Positions 13,512 through 20,000 of a stretch of 20,133 nt of DNA are shown here, in pieces. The stretch lies in IMG/VR virus record IMGVR_UViG_3300043100_000038, positions 1 to 20,133 of that record; one strand, given 5' to 3'. Position numbers and translations under genes: made by a program. The notes under the pieces were generated by a model. That model did no database searches. It was given only the letters and a program-made list of their open reading frames with translations, and had not been told where the DNA came from. Every line of letters starts with the position of its first letter. Within the stretch, counting starts at the first letter, position 1. Origin of the DNA: a virus.

Positions 13512-14542
13512 GCGAAGCCGCACCGAGTCAAACAGCACGCCGCGAAGAGATACGCGCGGCCATTGAAGCCGATCCGACTGCCACCAACACCGCCATTGCG
13601 AAGCGCCTGAATGCCGCGCGCGATACGGTGATTGATGTGCGCCGAAGCCTTACCGGAACCACCGCGCCCGCCACTGACGAAGCGCCCGAGATCGATGTTT
13701 TTTCGCTGCCCGTGCATCCATGGGCCGCGCGCTTTCCGATGCGCGCCGACGATGATCTCGATGCAATGGCGCAGAGCATCAAGGCGAACGGCCTGCGCAT
13801 TCCGGTGGCGCTCGGCAATGCCGTGCTCGAAGCGGGCACCGAGCCCGTGCTATGCGTGATCGATGGGCGCAACCGAATTGCAGCATGCCAACGTGCGAAC
13901 ATCAGGCCGGATTACGTCATGCTCAACGGTGAAGATCAGGACGCATTTATAGCGGATGCCAACCTTGAGCGGCGCGACCTCTCGAAAGGGCAAAAAGCCA
14001 TGCTTTTCGCGTGGCGAATTCCCGAAGCGTCAAAAGGTGGGCGCGGAAAAAAGGCGCTAGAAACTAGCGCCTTTTCTCGCCAGCGTGTTGGGCAGGCTCG
14101 CACGGTGCTGCAGTTTTGCCCCGAAATGGTCGATTCGGTGATTGACGGCACGATTGGCCTTGATGATGCCTATGCCGAAGCGAACCGGCGCAAGGCGGTG
14201 AAGCAATCGCACGAAGGCCGGTTTGCCGAACTGCAGGCGAAAGATGCGGACCTTGCCGAACTCGTGCGCGAAGAGCGCATTTCAATCGCCAACGCCGAAG
14301 CCGAGCTACGTGACCGCATCGCGCGGGCCGAAAACGAACTACGCAGCGCCATCGCGCAGGTGCGCGACTTCGAGCAGCGCATCGGCTCATTTCACGGGGT
14401 GCACGCGCAAAAGCTCGCCGCGCTCTACCGGGACCATCACGCAGAATTCACCACCGGTGATCTTGCGGGCGATATCGCGCGATGGATTGAGGTGCTAACA
14501 GCTTTTCAGGTGGAGATTGAAAATGAGCAAGCGGCAGCCTGA
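13508..14542 (+). CDS. ParB/sulfiredoxin-fold nuclease-like phage protein
   Basis: This 344-aa protein has an N-terminal HTH-like segment (about 23-47, ATNTAIAKRLNAARDTVIDV). A ParB-like domain follows (about 62-155), with LDAMAQSIKANGLRIPVAL and CVIDGRNRIAAC (DGRNR at 119-123), then the ParB-type NLERRDLSKGQKAM and a second HTH near 188-205 (SRQRVGQARTVLQF). A long coiled coil runs from about 235 to 290. ParB-like domains bind CTP and DNA or act as nucleases. In phages they are often regulators, and no parA is present here, so partition is unlikely. AGGGAGA precedes the ATG, which overlaps the upstream stop. A perfect hairpin lies inside the gene at 14049-14075. Confidence 0.83.
   Translation: MSEAAPSQTARREEIRAAIEADPTATNTAIAKRLNAARDTVIDVRRSLTGTTAPATDEAPEIDVFSLPVHPWAARFPMRADDDLDAMAQSIKANGLRIPVALGNAVLEAGTEPVLCVIDGRNRIAACQRANIRPDYVMLNGEDQDAFIADANLERRDLSKGQKAMLFAWRIPEASKGGRGKKALETSAFSRQRVGQARTVLQFCPEMVDSVIDGTIGLDDAYAEANRRKAVKQSHEGRFAELQAKDADLAELVREERISIANAEAELRDRIARAENELRSAIAQVRDFEQRIGSFHGVHAQKLAALYRDHHAEFTTGDLAGDIARWIEVLTAFQVEIENEQAAA
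14049..14075 (+). repeat. Perfect 12-bp-stem hairpin inside the ParB-like gene
   Basis: AAAAGGCGCTAG (14049-14060) and CTAGCGCCTTTT (14064-14075) are exact inverted copies around an AAA loop. With six A before and four T after, it has the form of a bidirectional intrinsic terminator. It lies in the coding sequence, between the NLERRDLSKG region and the second HTH. Confidence 0.85.
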
Positions 14543-15044
14543 AGCCATCAAGGCGGTGATTGCAGAACTTGAGCAGGAATGCGCGCCCGCGCTTCAAAGC
14601 TATCTCGAAGCACGCGGCACCTATGGGCCTGATGATGAAGTGCTCGCGCGCGTGGTGAACGATCTATTGCGGCAGAACTCGCTTGCCATGCAACACGCCA
14701 CCTCTGCGATGTCACTCATGATCGCGCAGCACTTCGTTGAGCGCACCGACCGTGACAACCTTTCGTGTGCCCAACTACAGATGTTCGATACCGCTGCGGA
14801 CGTGCGTGAGTTTTTGCGCCATGCCACCCACCGGTGTGGCGATGGCACGACCATTCTGCAATCGTTCATGACGCGCGAGCAGGTGATTGCACGGCATGAG
14901 CGCAAGCGCACGAACAAGGCCCGCGTCGATGCGGCTTTTGACGAAAGCCAGCGCTTTACCGATGGCATCCTGCATTACATGGATGCGGGCTTGAGTTATG
15001 AAGATGCGGCGGTATCGCTGCGCGATGAACTCGCCACATCATGA
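14523..15044 (+). CDS. Hypothetical helical phage protein
   Basis: This 173-aa protein starts at ATG 14523, with GGAG 8 nt upstream, overlapping the ParB-like gene by 20 bp. It is predicted almost fully helical, with many charged heptads (KAVIAELEQECAPALQSYLEARG; SAMSLMIAQHFVERTDRDN). No catalytic motif, Cys cluster or membrane helix is seen. I do not recognise it. Coupling to the ParB-like gene upstream and the zinc-finger gene downstream (ATGA) makes an accessory regulatory role plausible but unproven. Confidence 0.65.
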   Translation: MSKRQPEAIKAVIAELEQECAPALQSYLEARGTYGPDDEVLARVVNDLLRQNSLAMQHATSAMSLMIAQHFVERTDRDNLSCAQLQMFDTAADVREFLRHATHRCGDGTTILQSFMTREQVIARHERKRTNKARVDAAFDESQRFTDGILHYMDAGLSYEDAAVSLRDELATS

Positions 15045-15325
15045 GCGGCCATCAGCCCGAAGGCGGCGAACTGCCACCGCCGCCCGCATCGAAGCGCCTG
15101 CACAAGTGCGAATGGCCCGGTTGCGAGCGCGTCATATCGCGCTCGATGTGGGGGTGCCGCGCGCACTGGTATGCGCTGCCGAACAACCTGCGCGCATGGA
15201 TCGGGCGCGCGTACCGGTACGGCATCGACACCGGCACACACCCCACGCGCAGCTATGTCGACGCACACCGCGCCGCGCTCGCATGGGTGGCCGAACGTGA
15301 AGCGGAGAACAAGCATGAATCCTAA
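15041..15325 (+). CDS. Small zinc-finger-like phage protein
   Basis: This 94-aa protein carries HKCEWPGCERVISRSMWGCRAHWYALPNNLRAWIGRAY. Cys-x4-Cys, then Cys-x2-His, is a probable single zinc site, and HW-x-xLPxxLRxxIxxAY is a conserved tail I have seen in several phage proteins of unknown function. The remaining C-terminus is a short charged helix. The start overlaps the previous stop (ATGA), and the 3' end overlaps the next gene by 11 bp. Nucleic-acid binding is likely from the fold but unproven. Confidence 0.72.
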   Translation: MSGHQPEGGELPPPPASKRLHKCEWPGCERVISRSMWGCRAHWYALPNNLRAWIGRAYRYGIDTGTHPTRSYVDAHRAALAWVAEREAENKHES

Positions 15326-15620
15326 AGACCGTGACGATTTGCGTTTTGGTGATGTTATCGAATGTTTGCATCTTTCAACGGGTACGACTAACGCGCTATT
15401 GCGCAGCAGGATCGGAACGATTGACGCCTTATGCGCACAGACCCGTAGCAGCCTGATGAAAATCGAAGGTATTGCAACCGGTAGTGTTGAGCACATCAGG
15501 GCAGCACTCGCAAACCGGTGCGGTCGCGCATTAACGGGTGATCGTGACGATCCGCAGAAAATCGAACGCAGGCACAGAGAATTTATCGCGTATCTGACCG
15601 AACACAACATTGAGTTATGA
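15315..15620 (+). CDS. RNA polymerase alpha-subunit C-terminal-domain-like small protein
   Basis: This 101-aa protein starts at ATG 15315; the frame is open further upstream but only as shadow sequence. Residues 17-70 align well with the RpoA alpha-CTD, for example LHLSTGTTNALLRSRIGTIDAL and LMKIEGIATGSVEHIRAAL against bacterial 'L-x-L-[ST]-x-R-[AS]-x-N-x-L-x...I-x-x-[IV]-G-x-L...LLK-x-x-x-x-G-x-KSL-x-E-I-K'. In my alignment the UP-element Arg (E. coli R265) is Gly and N268 is kept. No N-terminal RpoA domain is present, so it cannot assemble core enzyme by itself. It may bind host RNA polymerase or DNA. The DNA looks less GC-rich than its neighbours, suggesting a separate origin. It overlaps the next gene (ATGA). 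Confidence 0.8.
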   Translation: MNPKDRDDLRFGDVIECLHLSTGTTNALLRSRIGTIDALCAQTRSSLMKIEGIATGSVEHIRAALANRCGRALTGDRDDPQKIERRHREFIAYLTEHNIEL

Positions 15621-16786
15621 GCATGTTAATGCGCTCGCCTCTCGTGTTCGGCTCGGTGTGCAGCGGTATCGAAGCCGCTTCATGCGCCTGGCTGCCGCTC
15701 GGGTGGCGGTGCGCTTTTGTTTCGGATATCGACGCATTTTCCTGCGCCTTGCTCGCCCATCGTTATCCCGATGTGCCGAACCACGGCGATATGACCGCAC
15801 ACACGGGGTGGCCTCATGCAACTCTCGATGTTTTCGCCGGGGGAACTCCCTGTCAGAGCTACAGCGTCGCCGGCAGCAGAGCAGGCCTGGACGATGAGCG
15901 TGGTGCACTCATGCTCGCCTTCGCTCACCTTGCTCACCGATACGCTGCCCGCTGGGTCGTTTGGGAAAATGTCGCCGGGGTTTTGTCAGTGGACAACGGA
16001 CGGGCTTTTGGTGCCCTGCTCGGGACACTGGCAAAGCTCGGGTATGGGTTCGCATACCGGATTTTTGACGCTCAATTCTTCGGCCTGGCCCAGCGCCGCA
16101 ACCGTGTGTTCGTTGTCGGATATCCTGGAGACTGGCGAGCACCTGCGGCGGTACTTTTTGAGCGCGCGGGCCTGCTCGGGCATCCTGCGCCGCGCCGCAA
16201 AGCGGGGCAAAGTATTACCGGCACACTTGGCGCACGCACTTCGGCAGGTGGCGGGCTCGGCACCGACTTCGAATGTGATGGAGGCCTCATCGGCAACACG
16301 CTCACCGCCAGTAGCGGTCGTCACGTAAGCCATCACACGACGCTCGTGCCCGAAGTGGCAGGCGCGCTCACCGGCAGCAACGAGCGGCAGGATGCCGCCG
16401 TTGAGACTTTCGTGATTGCCCACACGCTGCGCGCCGATGGCTTCGATGCAAGTGAGGATGGCACCGGGCGCGGCACGCCGCTTGTGCCAATTGCCTTTGG
16501 CGGGCAGATGTCGACGCCGTTCATGAGCAGTGATTTGAGCAACACGCTCCAGGCCAAAAATCCGGCAGCAGTTTCGCAACCCGGTGTCGGTGTGCGCCGC
16601 CTCACGCCGCGCGAATGCGAGCGCCTGCAGGGCTTTCAGGATGACTACACACTCATACCGTATCGCGGCGGGCTCGCTGCCGATGCGCCGCGATATCGTG
16701 CGCTCGGCAACTCGATGGCGGTGCCGGTGATGCGGTGGATAGGCGAGCGCATTGCCATGGTTGATTCAATCCTGACGGGGCCATGA
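15617..16786 (+). CDS. C5-cytosine DNA methyltransferase
   Basis: This 389-aa protein has all the core motifs. Motif I is FGSVCSGIEAASCAW (about 11-25), motif IV is GGTPCQSYSVAG with catalytic Cys79, motif VI is WENVAG (Glu117, Asn118), motif VIII is QRRNRVFVVG (about 159-168), motif IX is RRLTPRECERLQGFQ, and motif X is YRALGNSMAVPV. Between VIII and IX, about 150 residues form the target-recognition region with repeated 'x-x-TLxA' elements. The enzyme moves a methyl group from AdoMet to C5 of cytosine. No partner nuclease is adjacent, so it is an orphan phage methylase, likely for protection from host restriction. It overlaps the genes on both sides (ATGA). Confidence 0.95.
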   Translation: MSMLMRSPLVFGSVCSGIEAASCAWLPLGWRCAFVSDIDAFSCALLAHRYPDVPNHGDMTAHTGWPHATLDVFAGGTPCQSYSVAGSRAGLDDERGALMLAFAHLAHRYAARWVVWENVAGVLSVDNGRAFGALLGTLAKLGYGFAYRIFDAQFFGLAQRRNRVFVVGYPGDWRAPAAVLFERAGLLGHPAPRRKAGQSITGTLGARTSAGGGLGTDFECDGGLIGNTLTASSGRHVSHHTTLVPEVAGALTGSNERQDAAVETFVIAHTLRADGFDASEDGTGRGTPLVPIAFGGQMSTPFMSSDLSNTLQAKNPAAVSQPGVGVRRLTPRECERLQGFQDDYTLIPYRGGLAADAPRYRALGNSMAVPVMRWIGERIAMVDSILTGP

Positions 16787-17391
16787 TGGACGGGGAAATA
16801 ACCTTTGAATCGGCATTCGATGCGGTGCGCTTCGCACTGAGCTATTCGGTGCAGCAGTATGGCGAGACGCTCATGTGCAAGCGCTTCGGCGGCCCGCCGC
16901 TCGGCAGCGGCATGGGCCTCACCGGCCTCGATGGCGCGGGGCAGGCGGGCATGATCCGGCGCGCACTGTGGGAGTTACCCGACCTCTATCTCGCGGTGCT
17001 CGTGGCGCGCGCCGCGCCGCGTGATACCCCGTGTGCCTGTGGTGCGGCATGCTGCTCGAAACACCGGCCTAATCCCGAGTGGCAGGCGGTGGTTGGATGG
17101 CTCACCGAGCAGAGCGCCGCGCACGTGGGTGGCTTCTCACACTACCAAGTGCGCCGCGCGATCATCGAGCGCATTTTCGGCTCGCACGATGACCTCAAGA
17201 CCATCGCGCAGCGGTGTGACGTGCACCGCAACACCGTGGGCAACCACTTCGCGGCGGTGCGCCTGTGGCTCGAAGGCAAGCGCGGGCGCAAGGGCATCCA
17301 GGCGCAGGCCGGGGTGATCGACCTCGCGTGGCAGGCCATCGAAACGCAGCTTGCGCCGCTCGGCATTCTGCCCACACAGGAAAGTGCGTAA
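16783..17391 (+). CDS. HTH/Cys-containing protein, probable late antiterminator (Q-like) by position
   Basis: This 202-aa protein starts at ATG 16783 (ATGA overlap), with a second ATG at 16786. The N-terminal half has CKRFGGPPLGSGMGLTGLDGAGQ and a Cys cluster, CACGAACCSKH (about 84-94), suggesting zinc. The C-terminal half has LKTIAQRCDVHRNTVGNHFAAVRLWLEG, a typical HTH. It is the last gene of the early operon and sits directly before a strong promoter-terminator pair leading to lysis genes, the place held by Q in lambda. I do not recognise a known Q family, so the antiterminator role is inferred from context. It may also be a general DNA-binding regulator. Confidence 0.65.
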   Translation: MMDGEITFESAFDAVRFALSYSVQQYGETLMCKRFGGPPLGSGMGLTGLDGAGQAGMIRRALWELPDLYLAVLVARAAPRDTPCACGAACCSKHRPNPEWQAVVGWLTEQSAAHVGGFSHYQVRRAIIERIFGSHDDLKTIAQRCDVHRNTVGNHFAAVRLWLEGKRGRKGIQAQAGVIDLAWQAIETQLAPLGILPTQESA

Positions 17392-17403
17392 TGCCAATGA
17401 ATC

Positions 17404-17431
17404 TTGACAATTGCACCGCATGCACAATAAT
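17404..17431 (+). promoter_or_regulatory. Strong late promoter, pR'-like
   Basis: A perfect TTGACA (17404-17409), a 16-bp spacer and AATAAT (17426-17431, 5/6) make this among the best sigma-70 matches in the window. RNA would start near 17438, in a short imperfect palindrome (17434-17449, GTGT...ACAC around ATCGAT). It is followed about 30 nt later by an intrinsic terminator. Confidence 0.82.
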
Positions 17432-17467
17432 CGGTGTCAATCGATACACGTGACCGCTGCGCCCAGA

Positions 17468-17501
17468 ACCCGCCAACCGCTTACAGCGTGGCGGGTTTTT
17501 T
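17468..17501 (+). terminator. Intrinsic terminator downstream of late promoter, tR'-like
   Basis: AACCCGCCA (17467-17475) pairs with TGGCGGGTT (17489-17497), with an inner CGC/GCG stem and six T (17496-17501). It would end the early operon and also stop the short RNA from the promoter at 17404-17431 unless antitermination occurs. Confidence 0.9.
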
Positions 17502-17515
17502 CATGACACCCGCCC

Positions 17516-18193
17516 ATGCTTGAGTTCAATATTCGCGCCGATGTGCGCCGCTTCACGAAGCAGGTGAACGGCTTCATTGAGAAGCAGGTGCCCTTTGCCA
17601 CGGCCATGGCAATCAATGCCGTGGCGGTGAAGGTGCAGGCCGCCGAAAAGGAGAGCATGAAAGACACGTTTGACCGGCCCACGCCTTTCACGGTCAACTC
17701 GGTGGCGGTGAAAAAAGCCACCAAGGCCACGCGCACGGCCGTGGTGTACATCAAACCCGTGGCGGCAAAGTTTCTGCAGCCTTACGCCGAAGGCGGCCCG
17801 CAGGTGCTACCCGGCACGAGCCGCGCGGTGCTCAATCCGAAAGACGCAGGATTGCTCAACAAATACGGCGGCATACCGCGCAACGCCATCGCGCGCCTGC
17901 GGGGCCGCTCTGATGTGTTTATCGGCACCGTGACCACCAGGGGCGGCGGGCAGATTGATGGCGTTTGGCAGCGCGCCGCGAAGCCGCGCAAGCTCACGCG
18001 CGGCGGCAGGCGGCCCAAGCTGCCACGCGGCTCGAATACCACCGGGCGGCTCAAGCTGCTCATCCGCTTCACCGATCCGCAGCCGGTGCGCAAGCGCCTG
18101 CCGTTCGGTGACACCGCCGCCGAGATCATCAACCGCGATCTGCAGCCCGAGTTTGACAAGGCACTCGCGCGCGCCGTGCAGAGCGCGAAGTAA
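17516..18193 (+). CDS. Conserved phage protein, probable tail/head-completion component
   Basis: This 225-aa basic protein begins MLEFNIRADVRRFTKQVNGFIEKQVPFATAMAINAVAVKVQ. The 'Q-x-PFAxAxAxN-x-x-A-x-x-VQ ... FxRPTPFTxxSVxxKxATKxxxxAxVxIKP' pattern recurs in temperate-phage proteins near lysis and structural genes. It also has LQPYAEGG, IPRNAIARLRG and a basic C-terminus rich in Lys/Arg/Pro. I know of no demonstrated function; a virion-assembly role is inferred. The ATG at 17516 lacks a clear ribosome-binding site. It is the first gene after the late promoter and terminator. Confidence 0.66.
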   Translation: MLEFNIRADVRRFTKQVNGFIEKQVPFATAMAINAVAVKVQAAEKESMKDTFDRPTPFTVNSVAVKKATKATRTAVVYIKPVAAKFLQPYAEGGPQVLPGTSRAVLNPKDAGLLNKYGGIPRNAIARLRGRSDVFIGTVTTRGGGQIDGVWQRAAKPRKLTRGGRRPKLPRGSNTTGRLKLLIRFTDPQPVRKRLPFGDTAAEIINRDLQPEFDKALARAVQSAK

Positions 18194-18211
18194 AAAGCAT
18201 GCCTGCTGCTG

Positions 18212-18258
18212 CTTATCGGCCCTTATCGGCCTTATCGGCCTTATCGGCCTTATCGGGC
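18212..18258 (+). repeat. Tandem 9-bp repeats (CTTATCGGC x5)
   Basis: Five copies of CTTATCGGC occur at 18212, 18222, 18231, 18240 and 18249, with one or two extra C/G between some units. They lie in the 91-bp gap between the structural-type gene and the holin-like gene. They could be replication-slippage DNA, or act on translation of the holin-like gene, which lacks a ribosome-binding site. Confidence 0.9.
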
Positions 18259-18284
18259 CGCCACCCGTAAAAGCTCACCCTCAC

Positions 18285-18812
18285 ATGATGTTCGATTCCG
18301 CCATGGCGCTCGTGGGCGCGCTCGGTGGTGGTCTGCTGCGCCTCGTGCCGGAACTCATCAAGGTGTATCTGCACCGCACCGATGACCGCACACACGTGAA
18401 GCTCGCTGAAATCCAGCTCGAACTACAGCAGACACGCGAAACGCTTGACGCAGCGGCGAGCGCTGCGCAGGCGCAGCGTGCCGAGATCGTGCGCCGCATG
18501 GCCCAGCGTGATGCCGACGCCGCCGCTGCCGAAATCACCGCACCGCCCGCACCGCTGCCCGCGCCGCAGATCGCACTACCGCGCGAGCGTGGCCGGTGGG
18601 TTGAGGCAGCGGTGACTTTCTGGCTACTGGCGATTTACACCGGATTCAAGGCGGTGCTCATGTGGGAAGCCTCATCACAACACGTCACCGCCGCCGTGCT
18701 CGCGCCGCTCATATGGGGTGATGACGACTGGACGATTTTTAGCGGCGCTATCACTTACTGGTTTATTGACCGCACGTTATCAACGCCTGACGCGCGCAAC
18801 CCTTCGAAATAG
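18285..18812 (+). CDS. Holin-like membrane protein (GTA/3-TM holin type)
   Basis: This 175-aa protein starts at ATG 18285; ATG 18288 is equally possible. It has a hydrophobic N-terminus (about 6-26), a charged coiled coil (30-80, ending in an Ala/Pro-rich spacer), a membrane segment AVTFWLLAIYTGFKAVLMW (about 109-127) and a second one, about 150-165 (TIFSGAITYWFIDRTL). The order 'coiled coil, then two hydrophobic segments ending in ITYWFxDR' resembles the GTA/3TM-holin family, whose members make holes in the inner membrane so that endolysin can escape. No ribosome-binding site precedes the start; the 9-bp repeats are directly upstream. The endolysin gene follows nearby. Confidence 0.68.
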   Translation: MMFDSAMALVGALGGGLLRLVPELIKVYLHRTDDRTHVKLAEIQLELQQTRETLDAAASAAQAQRAEIVRRMAQRDADAAAAEITAPPAPLPAPQIALPRERGRWVEAAVTFWLLAIYTGFKAVLMWEASSQHVTAAVLAPLIWGDDDWTIFSGAITYWFIDRTLSTPDARNPSK

Positions 18813-18823
18813 GGAGATTCGCC

Positions 18824-18973
18824 ATGATTACGCTCTCACTGCTGCTGCTCGTGGTGGCGCTCGTGCTGTTCGTGCTCGCCGCGCTCGCGGTGCCGGTGCC
18901 GCGCGTCAATCTCGTGGCGGCGGGCCTTGCTTGCTGGGTGCTCGCGCAGATCATCGGGCAGATCGTCCGATAA
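18824..18973 (+). CDS. 49-aa two-helix membrane protein
   Basis: This 49-aa protein starts at ATG 18824, with AGGGAG 7 nt upstream, and stops at 18971-18973. It is almost entirely hydrophobic, MITLSLLLLVVALVLFVLAA followed by VPVPRVNLVAAGLACWVLAQII. Two membrane segments are joined by a short Pro/Arg/Asn turn. Similar small phage proteins with 'RVNLxxxGLAxWVLxxII' are known to me as unassigned membrane proteins in lysis regions. It may be a second holin or antiholin. The endolysin gene starts 50 bp later, after an 11-bp repeat array. Confidence 0.72.
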   Translation: MITLSLLLLVVALVLFVLAALAVPVPRVNLVAAGLACWVLAQIIGQIVR

Positions 18974-19015
18974 GCCCCTTCGAAGGCCCTTCGAAGCCCC
19001 ATCAAAGCCCCTTCG
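18972..19015 (-). repeat. 11-bp repeats, locus 5 (before endolysin)
   Basis: Four tandem 11-bp units occur: AAGCCCCTTCG, AAGGCCCTTCG, AAGCCCCATCA and AAGCCCCTTCG. They are the complement of the AAGGGGCATCG family seen in the origin and initiator gene, 8 kb away. They occupy the gap between the 49-aa membrane protein stop and the endolysin ATG at 19024, leaving no room for a normal ribosome-binding site. Confidence 0.88.
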
Positions 19016-19023
19016 GTGTCCCG

Positions 19024-19692
19024 ATGATCCTGACGCTATCCCAACTCGCGGATGCAGTGCCGCGCGCCAACGCACACGCGTGGCTCGATCCGCTCAACCA
19101 GGCCGCTGCCGAGTTCGGCATTGACTCGCCCGAAAACTTCGCCGCCTTTCTCGGGCAGTGCGGCCACGAGTCTGCCGACTTCACCCGGCTCACCGAAAAC
19201 CTCAACTACTCGGCGCAGGGTTTGGCGAACACGTGGCCGGGGCGTTATAGCGATACCAACCGCAGCGGGCAGTTAGTGCCCAATGCGCTCGCGCTGCGCC
19301 TTAACCGGCAACCCGAAGCCATCGCAAATAACTGCTACGCCAACCGCATGGGCAACGGCAGTGAGGCAAGCGGTGACGGATGGCGGTTTTTGGGCCGGGG
19401 AATTTTACAAATAACTGGCCGGGATAACTACACCCGCGCCGCTGCCGCGCTCGGGCTCGATCTCGTGAACACACCGGCTCAGGCCGCTATTCCTGCCTAC
19501 GCTGCGCGCATTGCGGCATGGTGGTGGGTGGAGCACGGCGCATCACCACACGGTGAGGTGTGCGACTGGCTTGCATGCTCACGCCTCGTGAATGTGGGCA
19601 ATGCACGCAGCAGCGTTATCCCGCACGGATGGCCTGACCGCAAGACGCGTTCAGACCTCGCATACGCGGCACTCACTGCCGCACGGGTGTGA
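19024..19692 (+). CDS. Endolysin, GH19 chitinase-like (peptidoglycan muramidase type)
   Basis: This 222-aa protein starts at ATG 19024; the open frame extends upstream but only as repeat-coded sequence. It matches phage GH19 lysins. FAAFLGQCGHESADFTRLTENLNYSAQ holds the likely catalytic Glu49 and Glu58. WPGRYSD, then GRGILQITGRDNYTRAAAALGLDL and AARIAAWWWVEHG follow. GH19 lysins cleave the glycan strands of peptidoglycan. No signal peptide or SAR segment is seen, so export depends on a holin, in line with the upstream membrane proteins. No Rz/Rz1 spanin pair was recognised. There is no clear ribosome-binding site; the 11-bp repeats fill that place. Confidence 0.93.
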   Translation: MILTLSQLADAVPRANAHAWLDPLNQAAAEFGIDSPENFAAFLGQCGHESADFTRLTENLNYSAQGLANTWPGRYSDTNRSGQLVPNALALRLNRQPEAIANNCYANRMGNGSEASGDGWRFLGRGILQITGRDNYTRAAAALGLDLVNTPAQAAIPAYAARIAAWWWVEHGASPHGEVCDWLACSRLVNVGNARSSVIPHGWPDRKTRSDLAYAALTAARV

Positions 19693-19697
19693 GTGTC

Positions 19698-20000
19698 ATG
19701 CCTACCATCACGCTCACACCTCATGCACTGCACACGCTCGCCAGTGATGCCGAGCGTGAACGTGACTTCGTGCACCTGTCACCACTCGAAGCGCGTGAGA
19801 TTGCAAACGCATGGCATGACACACACGAGAAGGTGCGTTATCTCGAATCGCTGCTCGTGCGCTGCGCACGTGGTGGCGCTCACAGTCCTGCCGTGCTGAC
19901 ACTGCCGCCGCTCGATGAGAAGCAGCGCAAGTTTCTCGCCGCGCTAATCCTGCGCGCTGACGCCTTCGGCAATCTTGAACCGGGCGACCCATCAACCTAA
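19698..20000 (+). CDS. Hypothetical phage protein downstream of endolysin
   Basis: This 100-aa protein is read from ATG 19698; a GTG at 19689 overlapping the endolysin stop (GTGA) is an alternative. The sequence is mostly helical, with DAERERDFVHLSPLEAREIANAWHDTHEKVRYLESLLVRC. No membrane segment is present, so an Rz-type spanin is unlikely. I do not recognise the family. It may be a lysis accessory protein or the first packaging/structural accessory gene. Confidence 0.62.
   Translation: MPTITLTPHALHTLASDAERERDFVHLSPLEAREIANAWHDTHEKVRYLESLLVRCARGGAHSPAVLTLPPLDEKQRKFLAALILRADAFGNLEPGDPST

Noticed and set aside
13508-14542. ParB-type plasmid partition system
   Set aside because: No parA ATPase gene is adjacent, and the neighbours are phage replication and recombination genes, so phage-type ParB-like function is more likely.
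14996-15610. 204-aa minus-strand frame
   Set aside because: Antisense to the zinc-finger and alpha-CTD-like genes; no start signal or domain.
18199-18270. 23-codon ORF through the 9-bp repeats
   Set aside because: No ribosome-binding site, and the peptide is only the translation of the repeat; reported as a repeat instead.
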